The notes: generated from the sequence alone by a model not told the origin. 64,000 nt of DNA from Burkholderia sp. GAS332 (GCA_900142905.1 FSRV01000001.1:2604001-2668000); one strand, 5' to 3'; numbered from the stretch's first letter, positions 1 to 9,390 are shown. A program made the numbers and translations.

Positions 1-174
1 CTGCAGCATCGTGGCAATCGGAAAGGGCGCCCGTCCCGCCCTGCCCTTCGGATAGTGCGGCTCGATCAGGGCGATTAGCTTCGACCACGGCACCACGCGT
101 CTCATCTCTTCGAGGAATTCCCGGTTGCGCGTGCGTTTCGTTGACAGATCCAGACCAAGACCCAGTTGTGTCAT
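1..174 (-). CDS. IS5-family transposase, N-terminal part (cut by window edge)
   Basis: The minus strand reads from ATG at 174 through 58 open codons to the window edge. The start MTQLGLGLDLSTKRTR and the following VVPWSKLIALIEPHYPK are the familiar N-terminus of IS5-group transposases of Burkholderiales; this stretch precedes the DDE catalytic core, which lies outside the window. Whether the element is intact cannot be judged. It marks a mobile-element boundary next to the polyol operon. Confidence 0.75.
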   Translation of the reverse strand, partial: MTQLGLGLDLSTKRTRNREFLEEMRRVVPWSKLIALIEPHYPKGRAGRAPFPIATMLQ

Positions 175-265
175 CGAGAATCTCCCTGATTAACTATTCC
201 TATCTCCCAGGATAGTCCCCCAATACGTCAACGCCAGGACTTTTGCAGACCTTCCCTAGCATGCT

Positions 266-502
266 TTGGCTATCCCTTACACTGCGCGCGGTCCGACTCA
301 CTGGCCTCCGTCGCCGCCACCGCGAGCACAACGGGAGGAATTCTTCATTGGCGACACTGTCGTCTTCACCGACAAACATCTGAGCGAGCGGGTCGGCATC
401 ATCGTCAGGCTCAACGCGAAAACTCCGTCTATCGCCGTCAATCATTCGGAAGGTCATTGGCGGGTGTCGTACGCTCTGCTGCGAAAGTCCGCCGACAGCT
501 AA
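266..502 (+). CDS. Small hypothetical protein or C-terminal remnant
   Basis: This is a 78-codon frame with only a TTG start and no internal methionine. The first 25 residues are low-complexity and proline-rich. From residue about 28 the sequence (IGDTVVFTDKHLSERVGIIV, then HWRVSYALLRK) looks like a compact beta-barrel, KOW/SH3-like segment of the kind found at the end of some proteobacterial hypothetical proteins. There is no clear ribosome binding site. It is probably the tail of a gene cut by the neighbouring IS5 insertion; no function can be assigned. Confidence 0.35.
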   Translation: MAIPYTARGPTHWPPSPPPRAQREEFFIGDTVVFTDKHLSERVGIIVRLNAKTPSIAVNHSEGHWRVSYALLRKSADS

Positions 503-657
503 CAGCTGAGATGCCGTCAATACAGGTTCCGCTAACGGTTACTTACCTAGCGCTTTCGCTCCTGCGTGAGCTTTTGGGGCGAACGAGTTAGCGAACTCGC
601 TATCGCACGCGGGTTGGTGCGAGACGAAGCGAACAGCGTATACGGGAATTCCCTATG

Positions 658-683
658 AGAAAGCGCTTGCGCAAGCGCTTTCT
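658..683. promoter_or_regulatory. Perfect 26-bp palindrome, putative LacI-family operator upstream of the regulator
   Basis: A perfect 26-bp palindrome with the core AAGCGCTTGCGCAAGCGCTT lies about 190 bp upstream of the LacI-family gene. The same 20-bp core recurs in a 28-bp palindrome at 5711-5738 in front of the transporter genes. Two near-identical perfect palindromes flanking regulator and target genes is the usual pattern of an autoregulated local LacI-family repressor. The palindromes are seen directly; binding is inferred. Confidence 0.75.
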
Positions 684-869
684 ATTTTTTACCATTGGCC
701 ATCGATCGGATCGGATCTGGTCAAGGCTGCGAGTTCGGTTTATCTGCTCGAGCCTGCGCTCATCTAGCGATTCAATTGCTGCGGTCGGCATTGTGAAGGC
801 GGTTGGAGCGCGAGCGATGTCATCGAGGTTGCCCACTAAACATGCAGGGCTTTGAAGGAGTGCAGCGAG

Positions 870-1871
870 TTGGCTACGATGGAAGACGTTGCCCGTGCGG
901 CCCAGGTGTCGATGTCAACCGTTTCGCACGTGTTGAATGGGACTCGCAAAGTCAGTCCGACGACGGTGAAGGCTGTCAGAGACGCGATGCAAAGTGTCGG
1001 TTATGTGCCAAACACGCTCGCGCAGGCTTTGGCTGGCGCGGCATCGCGCACGATAGGCGTAGCCATGTCCGCATTGACCAACCACTATTTCACTGAAACT
1101 GTTCGCGCAATCGAAGCGGGCTGCGCAAAGCACGGCTTGTTAATGTTCCTCGCTGATACGCATGACGATCCGGATCAAGAGCTCAGCGTGGTTCAGGCGC
1201 TTCATCAGCGTCGAGTCGACGGGATCGTTCTTGCGCCCACATCAGATCCAGAAAGCCGCACGCTCAAATATTTGCGCTTGAACAGGATTCCGGCTGTGCT
1301 GGTGGACCGGGCCGTGTCGGATGAATTTGATCAGGTTGGAGTGGAAAACAAAAATTCATCCTCCGAACTCGTTACGCACCTGATTCGACATGGACATCGC
1401 CGAATTGGCCTGATAACCGGCTCACCCGGCGTCGCCACCACCGAAGAGCGATTCGCTGGGTATCTGGCGGCCTTGGAAAAAGCGGGTTTGCCTTTCGACC
1501 AGCGCCTTGTTCGATGCGGCGAGTCCAGCATTGATCCCGCATTCCACGCAGCGCACGAGTTACTGAAAATCGAGTCGCGGCCCACTGCGATTATGACCGC
1601 AAACAATTTAATGACTATTGGGGCAATGCATGCCCTTCGCGACGCGGGTGTTGAGGTGCCCAAGGACATGGCTTTGGTAGGATTCGATGATTTCGACTGG
1701 GCAGATTACTTTAATCCCCGATTAACGGTAATGGCACAACCGCTTGAGGATCTGGGCGCGCGCGCTGTCGAATTGCTCATGAAACGTATTAAAGATCCAG
1801 ATGGAACTGTTCAGAGCGTGCATCTTGCGCCGTCAATGAGAATCAGGAATTCCTGCGGATGCCCAGGCTAA
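870..1871 (+). CDS. LacI-family transcriptional regulator of the polyol operon
   Basis: This is a DNA-binding sugar-responsive repressor. The N-terminus has the LacI helix-turn-helix and hinge (MEDVARAAQVSMSTVSHVLN, then VPNTLAQALAGAASRTIGV), followed by a periplasmic-binding-protein-like ligand domain ending in the usual VGFDDFDWADYFNPRLTV region. The total length of about 333 residues is normal. The TTG at 870 is preferred because GAAGGAG sits 9 nt upstream; ATG at 879 or TTG at 852 are alternatives. It is the first gene before the kinase/dehydrogenase/transporter genes, all on the same strand. The likely ligand is a polyol or its ketose, and the likely sites are the palindromes at 658 and 5711. 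Confidence 0.9.
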   Translation: MATMEDVARAAQVSMSTVSHVLNGTRKVSPTTVKAVRDAMQSVGYVPNTLAQALAGAASRTIGVAMSALTNHYFTETVRAIEAGCAKHGLLMFLADTHDDPDQELSVVQALHQRRVDGIVLAPTSDPESRTLKYLRLNRIPAVLVDRAVSDEFDQVGVENKNSSSELVTHLIRHGHRRIGLITGSPGVATTEERFAGYLAALEKAGLPFDQRLVRCGESSIDPAFHAAHELLKIESRPTAIMTANNLMTIGAMHALRDAGVEVPKDMALVGFDDFDWADYFNPRLTVMAQPLEDLGARAVELLMKRIKDPDGTVQSVHLAPSMRIRNSCGCPG

Positions 1872-2038
1872 GTATCAAAGCGTAACTTGCGGTCTGGCGG
1901 TCAGCGACAAACCAGATTGAAATCGGTTCTCCGTTCGCCGATCAGGCCCGCGCTTAAGTGCCTCGATACTCTCGATAGGGAGCGCGACTTCAATACGCAT
2001 CGAAGTTATCCAGCAATCCAGTCAAGGTACATGAATTC

Positions 2039-3541
2039 ATGAGTAGTCCTATATCACTCGGTATTGATCTTGGTACGTCGGAGCTCAAGGCGGTGATGTT
2101 GAGCGAGGACGGTTCCGTAGTGGGGCAGGCGGGCGTTCGTCTTCCAATTTCACGTCCGATCCCGGGCTGGTCGGAACAGGATCCGGAAGACTGGTGGACC
2201 GCTTGCGTTGGCGCATTGGGCCAATTACGAAACCAGCATCCCGACACCTATGCGAGGATTCGCTGCATCGGGTTATCGGGCCAGATGCACGGCGCGGTTT
2301 TGCTGGACAAGAACAATAGATGCATTCGTCCGGCCATTCTGTGGAATGACTCCAGAGCCACATCTGAATCCGCTGCACTTGCACGGCGACATCCGTCATT
2401 TTCCGAGGTAACCGGTAGTTTGCCTATGGCGGGCCTCACCGCACCCAAGCTGCTCTGGCTTAATGCTAACGAGCCGAAAGCATTTGCCGCAGTGGATTGC
2501 GTGATCTCACCAAAAGACTATCTGCGTCTCAGGCTAAGCGGGGATAGGGCAACAGACATGTCTGATGCTGCGGGCACACTCTGGTTGGACGTCAGACGAC
2601 GATCCTGGTTTGCGCCAATTGTCGCCGCAACGGGATTGTCGCTGGAGCAGTTACCTGCACTGGTGGAAGGTGTCTCCGCGACTGGCAGTCTCATTCCATC
2701 AGTCGCCACGATATTGGGTCTAGACGCGGGTTGCATCGTTGCGGGCGGGGCGGGCGACAATCCGGCGTCGGCGGTTGGCATTGGTGCCGTAAGCGCTGGC
2801 GATTCGTTTGTCACGCTAGGGACAAGCGCGGCGGTCGTCTCGGTTACTGACGTCGTTGCTGGCAATGCGGCGGGTGGAGTGCACAGCTATTGCCATGCCT
2901 TACCCGATCGATGGTATGCAATGGGTGCAATCCTATCAGGCGCCAGTTGCCTCCGCTGGGTCGCCGGTTTGGTGTCGCAGCTAGACGAGAAGGCGCTTAT
3001 CGACCGGGTGGCTGCGGAGTGGCCGGTTGATAGACCCATGTCGGCCGACGCACCGATTTTTCTTCCTTACCTGTCGGGTGAGCGAACGCCTCACAACGAT
3101 CCACTCGTACGCGGTGGTTTCATGAATCTTGGGCACGATACCTCAGCAGCCTCACTTGGCTACGCAGTCCTTGAGGGCGTCGGGTTCGCACTTCGCGATG
3201 CGGTCCGGGCAATCGAATCTGCAGGAGCAGTTGTCTCCACGGCTGCGCTTGTTGGCGGTGGCGCACGAAGCGAATACTGGGCACAACTGCTGTCGGACGT
3301 TCTTGGAATCGAATTGCACACCTTGGCGGGTAGCGAACTGAGTGCGAGCATCGGGGCTGCAAAACTTGGATTCATCGCTTACGGCCGCGGCGATGATCTG
3401 TTGAAAAAAGGGCTACCCGTAAAAGCTTCATTCCACCCAAATGCGTCTCGCGAAGATGTGCTAGGGCAACGTTACGAAAAGTTTGTGCACCTCTTTCCGG
3501 CGGCGAAGTCGCTAGCCGCGGGCAACTCGAGGACAGTCTGA
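2039..3541 (+). CDS. xylB: Xylulokinase (FGGY carbohydrate kinase)
   Basis: It phosphorylates D-xylulose (the product of D-arabitol oxidation) to xylulose 5-phosphate in the cytoplasm. The 500-residue length is right for the family. Visible motifs are the N-terminal actin-fold phosphate loop [15 protein letters not shown], the xylulokinase signature [13 protein letters not shown], the catalytic-Asp segment [14 protein letters not shown] and the C-terminal adenine-binding [16 protein letters not shown] lies 11 nt upstream of ATG 2039. It precedes a truncated transaldolase and a polyol dehydrogenase, consistent with a polyol to ketulose to pentose-phosphate route. Strict substrate preference cannot be read from sequence. 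Confidence 0.9.
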   Translation: MSSPISLGIDLGTSELKAVMLSEDGSVVGQAGVRLPISRPIPGWSEQDPEDWWTACVGALGQLRNQHPDTYARIRCIGLSGQMHGAVLLDKNNRCIRPAILWNDSRATSESAALARRHPSFSEVTGSLPMAGLTAPKLLWLNANEPKAFAAVDCVISPKDYLRLRLSGDRATDMSDAAGTLWLDVRRRSWFAPIVAATGLSLEQLPALVEGVSATGSLIPSVATILGLDAGCIVAGGAGDNPASAVGIGAVSAGDSFVTLGTSAAVVSVTDVVAGNAAGGVHSYCHALPDRWYAMGAILSGASCLRWVAGLVSQLDEKALIDRVAAEWPVDRPMSADAPIFLPYLSGERTPHNDPLVRGGFMNLGHDTSAASLGYAVLEGVGFALRDAVRAIESAGAVVSTAALVGGGARSEYWAQLLSDVLGIELHTLAGSELSASIGAAKLGFIAYGRGDDLLKKGLPVKASFHPNASREDVLGQRYEKFVHLFPAAKSLAAGNSRTV

Positions 3542-3567
3542 ACCCAATTGTTTGTTGGGCAATTTCA

Positions 3568-4095
3568 ATGAATCAGCTCGAACAGATCAGGCAGTACACG
3601 ACCGTAACCGCTGACACGGGTAATTTCAATGAGATAGTCAGATTTTCGCCGCAGGATGCCACAACCGATCCCACGCTGATTTTGAAGGCGGTGCGCCAGC
3701 CAGAGTACGAGCCCTTGTCCGAGAGTACCGTGCCTGCGCACCGATCACGTTCGGTGCCAGAGATAGTTGATAACCTTCTCGTTTCCTTTTGGCGCGAGAT
3801 TCTCGATCTGGTGCCGGGTCGCGCATCGACCGAAGTGGACGCGAGGCTCAGTTTTGATACGGTCGCGACGGTCGAGAGAGGACGCAGGATCATGGCACTC
3901 TATGAAGTAGCTGGGGTCACCCGCGATCGCGTGCTGATCAAGATTGCCGCAATCTGGGAAGGAATTCAGGCGGCCGATATCCTTGAGCGGGAAGGCATCC
4001 ATTGCAACCTTACGCTGGTGTTCTCGTTCTGCCAGGCCGCGGCCAGCGCGTTACTTGCCCGTTACAACACCTGCTGGCAGGAAGAGGAGAGCTAG
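3568..4095 (+). pseudogene. Truncated transaldolase
   Basis: The frame encodes the N-terminal half of a class I transaldolase (175 residues against about 315 normally). Recognisable parts are [35 protein letters not shown], the Schiff-base Lys segment [13 protein letters not shown] (K125) and [10 protein letters not shown]. Homology then stops and an unrelated tail leads to a stop codon. The conserved Asn of the DATTNP motif is Asp here (D34), and the second half of the barrel, including the SPFVGRI segment, is missing. It is almost certainly inactive. It lies between the kinase and dehydrogenase genes, so the operon once fed the non-oxidative pentose phosphate pathway directly. Confidence 0.85.
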
Positions 4096-4186
4096 AGGTT
4101 CTTTCCTCGGAAGGCGTCCGCACCGGCTGCAGAAATTGGTTCTGGGCGCCTGGCGGATTGTGTGTGAGATTCTTAAGGAGACAAAC

Positions 4187-5608
4187 ATGAACAGCGACCA
4201 AAGCAGCGGTGCAAGCTCGCAGGTCGTTCTGCACATTGGTGCAGGCTCGTTTCATCGCGCCCATCAGGCCTGGTATCTGCACCGGTTGAACGAAGCGAGG
4301 CAGGAAGGCGAGCCGCACTGGTCGCTAACGGTTGGCAATATTCGCAGCGACATGAACGCCGTCGCCGACGCGCTTGCGTCGCAAAACGGCGTCTACACGC
4401 TCGAAACCGTCACGCCGCTAGGCGGGCGTGCGTACGAAACGGTCCGCTCGATCGAGCGTGTCGTGCCGTGGTCGGAGGGGCTCGAAGCGCTCGTCGAGGC
4501 GGGTGCGGATCCCGCGTGCAAGATCGTGTCTTTCACGGTCACGGAAGGCGGCTACTATCTCGACGAGCACGACAAGCTCGACACTGCGAACCCCGATCTG
4601 GCGGCCGACCTCAACGGCGCGCGAACGACGATCTACGGCGTGCTCGCTGCCATTCTCGAAGCGCGCATGCAGCGCAACGCCGGTCCCGTCACGCTGCAAA
4701 CCTGCGACAACCTGCGCAGCAACGGCGACCGCTTCTTCGCGGGCATGACGCAGTTTCTCGACAAGCGCAGGGCAAGCGCGCTGCGTGCATGGTTCGATGC
4801 GAACACTGCTTGCCCGAACTCGATGGTTGACCGCATTACGCCTCGCCCCACGCCGGATGTGCGCGAGCGCGTGCGTGTCGCCACGGGTTTCGACGATGCG
4901 TGTCCGGTGATGGGCGAGTCGTTCATTCAGTGGGTGATCGAAGATCATTTTATTGCCGGGCGGCCGGCGTGGGAGAGGGTCGGCGCGGAGCTGGTCGAAT
5001 TGGTGTTGCCTTACGAGGAGGCCAAGATCCGCATCCTTAACGCGACGCACGGTTGCATTGCGTGGGCGGGCACGCTCGTCGGGCTGAACTACATCCACGA
5101 AGGCACGCTCGACCCCGAAATTCGCCAGTTCGCCTACGACTATGTGACGCAGGACGTGATTCCGTGTCTCATGCCGAGTCCGCTCGATCTCGCTCGTTAT
5201 CGCGATGTGGTGCTGGAGCGTTTCTCGAATCCCTACATTCAGGACACCAACCAGCGCGTCGCCGCCGACGGTTTTTCGAAAATCCCGGGCTTCATCACAC
5301 CCACGCTTGCAGAATGTTTCGAGCGCGGTGTCGAGCCGAAAGCGACCGCGATGCTGCCCGCGCTATTCCTTCGTTTCCTCGATCGCTGGCACAGCGGCGC
5401 GCTGCCCTACGCGTACCAGGACAGTTTGATGGATGAAGCGGCGGCGCGCGGTTTCTTCGCTGCCGCCGACCCCGTCGACGCGTTCTGCGCGGACCGGCTG
5501 ATATGGGGCAGCATGGCGAACAAGCCTGACCTCGTAGAGGCCGTACGCGCGGCACTTGAACGTGTCGATGCGTGGCTTGCCGCACGCGGAAAACAAGGCA
5601 TGTCATGA
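4187..5608 (+). CDS. dalD: D-arabinitol 4-dehydrogenase / mannitol dehydrogenase family
   Basis: This is an NAD-dependent long-chain polyol dehydrogenase oxidising D-arabitol to D-xylulose or mannitol to fructose. It has 473 residues. The N-terminal dinucleotide motif HIGAGSFHRAHQAWYLH is characteristic of the mannitol-dehydrogenase family, and the K-N-H catalytic set is visible in AKIRILNATHGCIAW. The start at 4187 is supported by AAGGAG 6 nt upstream; an open frame extends further upstream but overlaps the transaldolase remnant. The family member found next to xylB in Burkholderiales is usually annotated as arabinitol dehydrogenase; mannitol or sorbitol activity is equally possible. Confidence 0.88.
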   Translation: MNSDQSSGASSQVVLHIGAGSFHRAHQAWYLHRLNEARQEGEPHWSLTVGNIRSDMNAVADALASQNGVYTLETVTPLGGRAYETVRSIERVVPWSEGLEALVEAGADPACKIVSFTVTEGGYYLDEHDKLDTANPDLAADLNGARTTIYGVLAAILEARMQRNAGPVTLQTCDNLRSNGDRFFAGMTQFLDKRRASALRAWFDANTACPNSMVDRITPRPTPDVRERVRVATGFDDACPVMGESFIQWVIEDHFIAGRPAWERVGAELVELVLPYEEAKIRILNATHGCIAWAGTLVGLNYIHEGTLDPEIRQFAYDYVTQDVIPCLMPSPLDLARYRDVVLERFSNPYIQDTNQRVAADGFSKIPGFITPTLAECFERGVEPKATAMLPALFLRFLDRWHSGALPYAYQDSLMDEAAARGFFAAADPVDAFCADRLIWGSMANKPDLVEAVRAALERVDAWLAARGKQGMS

Positions 5609-5710
5609 GCTTGTGCAAGCACTTCATGTCACGATGCCCGCACGTTTCGATGAAGTTGGCCGCTGCCGTGGTAGGGCTTGTTGATAGGGTAATTACTAGC
5701 TATTCTGGAC

Positions 5711-5738
5711 TAGCAAGCGCTTGCGCAAGCGCTTGCTA
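5711..5738. promoter_or_regulatory. Perfect 28-bp palindrome, second putative LacI-family operator
   Basis: A perfect 28-bp palindrome shares its central 20 bp (AAGCGCTTGCGCAAGCGCTT) with the one at 658-683; the flanks are TAGC/GCTA here instead of AGA/TCT. It lies about 350 bp upstream of the solute-binding-protein gene, just before a decayed SDR gene, so it originally governed a promoter for the SDR/transporter unit. The repeat is seen directly; the regulatory role is inferred from LacI-family practice. Confidence 0.75.
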
Positions 5739-5820
5739 CTGACTAAGATTGACTTTCAGCGGGGGAGCGCGGACGTCCATGCATATCCGTAACCAGGTGT
5801 GTTGGCGCGAGTCCCGTTTC

Positions 5821-6008
5821 GGGCCGGGCGTGTTCGATATGAAAAGCGGCCACCCAGCGAGAAGAAGTATCCAGCTGGTTAAGCCATGCAGCTCGGCCTA
5901 ACGGGCACGCCGGAGGACTTGACCGGCACCGCCCTTGTCGTCTTCTCGGGTGCCGATTACATCACCGCTCAAACCATGAACGTCTGCAGCGGCAACTGGA
6001 TGATCTAA
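5821..6008 (+). pseudogene. C-terminal remnant of an SDR polyol dehydrogenase
   Basis: From ATG 5886 a 40-codon frame reads GTPEDLTGTALVVFSGADYI, then TAQTMNVCSGNWMI, then stop. This is the C-terminus of sorbitol/galactitol-type short-chain dehydrogenases (usual ending ADYITAQTLNVDGGNWM, here with VCSG for VDGG). Just upstream, in another frame, GPGVFDM resembles the family's APGVVD segment, so indels have broken the gene and removed the Rossmann and SYxxxK parts. No SDR activity can remain. It lies between the second operator and the transporter, where Burkholderia polyol operons often carry an intact sorbitol dehydrogenase. Confidence 0.75.
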
Positions 6009-6093
6009 CTAGCAAACCTTGCGGTGCGTTATCCATCGTCATTTTTGTAGACCAAACGCAGTACCACTTAAAGTGCGAGAAAGGAGACGACAA

Positions 6094-7416
6094 ATGAAAC
6101 CAGCCCTCAAACACGCGTTGACAGCGGTTAGCGTCGGCGCTGCCGCATGCTTTTCGATAAGCTCGTCGGCGGCGACTGTGACAATTGCCACGTTGAACAA
6201 TCCGGACATGATCGAACTGAAGAAGCTTTCGCCCGCTTTCGAGCAGGCGAATCCGGACATCAAGCTGAACTGGGTGATTCTCGAAGAAAACGTGCTGCGC
6301 CAGCGAGCGACCACCGACATCACAACCGGTAGCGGCCAGTTCGATGTGGTGACGATTGGCGCGTACGAGACGCCGCAATGGGGCAAGCGCGGTTGGCTTG
6401 CGCCGATCTCGGGCCTGCCCGCCGATTACGATCTGAACGACGTCGTGAAGACGGCCCGCGACGGTCTCTCCGCCAACGGCCAGTTGTACGCGCTGCCGTT
6501 CTACGTCGAAAGCTCGATGACGTACTACCGCAAGGACCTATTTGCGGCCAAGGGCCTGAAGATGCCCGATCAGCCGACTTACGACCAGATCGCGCAATTC
6601 GCCGACAAACTCAACGACAAGGCCAGCGGTGTGTACGGCATCTGTCTGCGCGGCAAGGCGGGCTGGGGCGAAAACATGGGGTACGCGACGACGGTGGCGA
6701 ACACCTTCGGTGGTCGCTGGTTCGACGAGAAGTGGAACGCGCAGCTTACGTCGCCGGAATGGAAGAAGGCGATGACGTTCTACGTCGACCTGCTGAAGAA
6801 AGACGGCCCTCCGGGAGCGAGCTCGAACGGCTTCAACGAGAACCTTACGCTGATGTCGTCGGGCAAGTGCGCGATGTGGATCGACGCGACGGTGGCGGCC
6901 GGCCTGCTCTATAACAAACAGCAGTCGCAGATCGCCGACAAGGTAGGCTTCGCCGCGGCGCCGATCGCGGTCACGCCGAAGGGTTCGCACTGGCTGTGGG
7001 CGTGGGCGCTGGCGATTCCGAAATCGTCAAAGCAACCCGACTCGGCGAAGAAGTTCATCGCGTGGGCCACGTCGAAGCAGTATATCGAACTGGTTGCCAA
7101 GGACGAGGGCTGGGCTTCGGTGCCGCCGGGCACGCGTCAGTCCACCTATGCGCGCCCCGAGTACAAGCAGGCCGCACCGTTCGGCGACTTCGTGCTGAAG
7201 GCGATCGAAACGGCGGATCCGGACCACCCGACGCTCAAGCCGGTGCCGTACACAGGCGTGCAGTTCGTCGGTATTCCCGAGTTCCAGTCGTTCGGCACCG
7301 TGGTCGGTCAGAGCATTTCCGGCGCTATTGCCGGCCAGACGACGGTCGATCAGGCGCTCGCTGCCGGCAACGCCGCCGCGGATCGCGCGGTGAAACAGGC
7401 TGGCTATCAGAAGTAA
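6094..7416 (+). CDS. Polyol ABC transporter substrate-binding protein (SmoE/MtlE-like)
   Basis: This is the periplasmic receptor of a CUT1-type ABC importer for sorbitol/mannitol/arabitol. It has 440 residues with a typical signal peptide (MKPALKHALTAVSVGAAACF, cleavage near SSSAA). The mature start VTIATLNNPDMIELKKLSPA and the YALPFYVESSMTYYRKDLF region match family 1 extracellular solute-binding proteins. The start at 6094 is supported by AAAGGAGACGACAA upstream. It is followed by two permeases, a phosphatase and the ATPase, a complete importer. Two hairpins downstream probably protect its mRNA. Confidence 0.9.
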   Translation: MKPALKHALTAVSVGAAACFSISSSAATVTIATLNNPDMIELKKLSPAFEQANPDIKLNWVILEENVLRQRATTDITTGSGQFDVVTIGAYETPQWGKRGWLAPISGLPADYDLNDVVKTARDGLSANGQLYALPFYVESSMTYYRKDLFAAKGLKMPDQPTYDQIAQFADKLNDKASGVYGICLRGKAGWGENMGYATTVANTFGGRWFDEKWNAQLTSPEWKKAMTFYVDLLKKDGPPGASSNGFNENLTLMSSGKCAMWIDATVAAGLLYNKQQSQIADKVGFAAAPIAVTPKGSHWLWAWALAIPKSSKQPDSAKKFIAWATSKQYIELVAKDEGWASVPPGTRQSTYARPEYKQAAPFGDFVLKAIETADPDHPTLKPVPYTGVQFVGIPEFQSFGTVVGQSISGAIAGQTTVDQALAAGNAAADRAVKQAGYQK

Positions 7417-7438
7417 AGCATCGGTCACGCATGACGCA

Positions 7439-7503
7439 GCCACGTTAGTAACGTGGCATGCGCCTGCTTACGGCAGTCAGCCGGCCCACGCAGCATAGTG
7501 GGC
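7439..7503 (+). other. Two intercistronic hairpins between binding protein and permease genes
   Basis: GCCACGTT (7439-7446) and AACGTGGC (7450-7457) form a perfect 8-bp stem with a 3-nt loop. GCCCAC (7484-7489) and GTGGGC (7498-7503) form a second 6-bp stem. No T-run follows either, so they look less like full terminators than like mRNA-stabilising or attenuating structures, which often raise binding-protein output over permeases in ABC importer operons. Confidence 0.5.
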
Positions 7504-7582
7504 TGTTCCCGGTCGCGCGCGCGGTGCCAGGTTTAGCAGTCTCCAGCGGACAACCCGCGCATTACCGAACAGGTGGTCAATC

Positions 7583-8518
7583 ATGCGTCCTCTGCGCCTA
7601 CCTCTCATGCATGCCCATCCCCAGACAGAAAAAGAACGCGAAACCCGCAAAGCCAATTCCGCCCGCTGGCTCGTCTCGCCCTCGGTCGCGGTACTCGTGC
7701 TGTGGATGGCTATTCCGCTGGCGATGACGATCTGGTTTTCGTTCTCGCGCTACAACCTGCTGAATCCGGATCTCAAAGGCTTCGCCGGATTCGACAACTA
7801 CAAGTATCTGGCCACCGATCCTTCATTCGGACCGTCGATCGGGCACACCCTCGAACTGATTATCTCGGTGCTGGTGATTACGGTGGTCGGCGGCGTGCTG
7901 ATGGCGATCCTGTTCGACCGCAAGTTCTACGGACAGGGCATCGCGCGGCTGCTGGCGATCGCACCGTTCTTTGTGATGCCGACAGTCAGCGCGCTGATCT
8001 GGAAGAACATGATCCTGCATCCGGTGTATGGCCTGATCGCCCAGGGCATGCGCGCGATCGGTCTGCAGCCGATCGACTGGTTCGCCGATTATCCGTTGAC
8101 GGCAGTGATCATGATCGTCGCGTGGCAATGGCTGCCGTTCGCGTTCCTGATTCTGTTCACCGCGATCCAGTCGCTCGATCAGGAGCAGAAGGAAGCAGCG
8201 CGCATCGACGGTGCGGGTCCGTTCTCGATGTTCTTCTACATCACGCTGCCTCACCTGAAACGGGCGATCGCGGTGGTGGTGATGATGGAGACGATTTTCC
8301 TGCTGTCGATCTTCGCCGAAATCTATACGACCACGGGCGGCGGTCCGGGTACCGCGACCACCAATCTGTCGTACCTGATCTATTCGCTTGGCCTGCAACA
8401 GTTCGACGTCGGCCTTGCTTCGGCAGGCGGCATTCTGGCTGTGGTGCTGGCTAACATCGTGTCGTTCTTCCTCGTGCGGATGCTCGCGAAGAACCTGAAA
8501 GGGGAGTACGAAAAATGA
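7583..8518 (+). CDS. Polyol ABC transporter permease (SmoF/MtlF-like)
   Basis: An inner-membrane subunit of the CUT1 importer with 311 residues and six hydrophobic segments, beginning VAVLVLWMAIPLAMTIWFSF. The EAA loop that docks the ATPase is visible as EAARIDGAGPFSMFFYITLP. ATG 7583 has AGGTGG 6 nt upstream; an in-frame ATG eight codons later is the alternative. The stop overlaps the next permease start by 4 bp (ATGA), so the two are translationally coupled. Confidence 0.9.
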   Translation: MRPLRLPLMHAHPQTEKERETRKANSARWLVSPSVAVLVLWMAIPLAMTIWFSFSRYNLLNPDLKGFAGFDNYKYLATDPSFGPSIGHTLELIISVLVITVVGGVLMAILFDRKFYGQGIARLLAIAPFFVMPTVSALIWKNMILHPVYGLIAQGMRAIGLQPIDWFADYPLTAVIMIVAWQWLPFAFLILFTAIQSLDQEQKEAARIDGAGPFSMFFYITLPHLKRAIAVVVMMETIFLLSIFAEIYTTTGGGPGTATTNLSYLIYSLGLQQFDVGLASAGGILAVVLANIVSFFLVRMLAKNLKGEYEK

Positions 8519-9390
8519 GCCACGTTGCCTCTACACCGGCGTCGAGCACGACGTCCATTACTGTGCCGGCCAAGTCGCCGTTCGACGCGATTCGCCGCGG
8601 CATTCCCGGCGTGATCGCATGGCTGGTCGCGCTACTGCTGTTCTTCCCGATCTTCTGGATGACGATCACCGCGTTCAAGACGGAGCAGCAGGCCTATTCG
8701 TCGTCGCTGTTTTTCATCCCGACGCTCGATAGCTTCCGCGAGGTGTTCGCGCGCAGCAATTACTTTGCGTTCGCGTGGAATTCCATCCTGATCTCGGCGG
8801 GCGTCACGGTGCTGTGCCTGATTCTCGCCGTGCCGGCCGCGTACGCGATGGCCTTCTTTCCGACGCGCCGCACGCAGAAAGTCCTGCTGTGGATGCTGTC
8901 GACCAAGATGATGCCGTCGGTTGGCGTGCTGGTGCCGATCTATCTGTTGTGGAAGAACAGTGGCCTGCTCGATTCGGTGTCCGGTCTGGTGATCGTCTAC
9001 ACGCTGATCAATCTGCCGATTGCGGTGTGGATGTCGTTCACATACTTCGCGGAAATTCCGCGTGACATTCTTGAAGCAGGCCGGATCGACGGCGCGGCGA
9101 CGTGGCAGGAAATCGTCTATCTGCTGATGCCGATGTCGCTGCCGGGGCTTGCCTCCACCGCGCTGCTGCTGGTGATCCTGTCGTGGAACGAAGCGTTCTG
9201 GAGCATCAACCTGTCGAGTTCGAACGCGGCGCCGCTGACTGTGTTCATTGCGTCGTATTCGAGTCCTGAAGGCTTGTTCTGGGCCAAGCTCTCTGCTGCT
9301 TCACTGCTTGCGGTTGCGCCGATCCTGATTGTCGGCTGGCTGTCGCAGAAGCAACTGGTGCGCGGTCTTACCTTTGGGGCGGTCAAATGA
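8515..9390 (+). CDS. Polyol ABC transporter permease (SmoG/MtlG-like)
   Basis: The second permease of the importer has 291 residues and six hydrophobic stretches, the first being VIAWLVALLLFFPIFWMTIT. Its coupling loop ILEAGRIDGAATWQEIVYLL is the EAA motif. It starts inside the end of the previous permease (ATGA overlap) and its own stop overlaps the following phosphatase in the same way, showing tight coupling. MalG-type subunits sit in this second position in CUT1 operons. Confidence 0.9.
   Translation: MSHVASTPASSTTSITVPAKSPFDAIRRGIPGVIAWLVALLLFFPIFWMTITAFKTEQQAYSSSLFFIPTLDSFREVFARSNYFAFAWNSILISAGVTVLCLILAVPAAYAMAFFPTRRTQKVLLWMLSTKMMPSVGVLVPIYLLWKNSGLLDSVSGLVIVYTLINLPIAVWMSFTYFAEIPRDILEAGRIDGAATWQEIVYLLMPMSLPGLASTALLLVILSWNEAFWSINLSSSNAAPLTVFIASYSSPEGLFWAKLSAASLLAVAPILIVGWLSQKQLVRGLTFGAVK

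Noticed and set aside
584..599. CGAGTT/AACTCG hairpin upstream of the LacI gene
   Set aside because: It is a short 6-bp stem with no T-run or second copy; too weak to call a terminator or operator.
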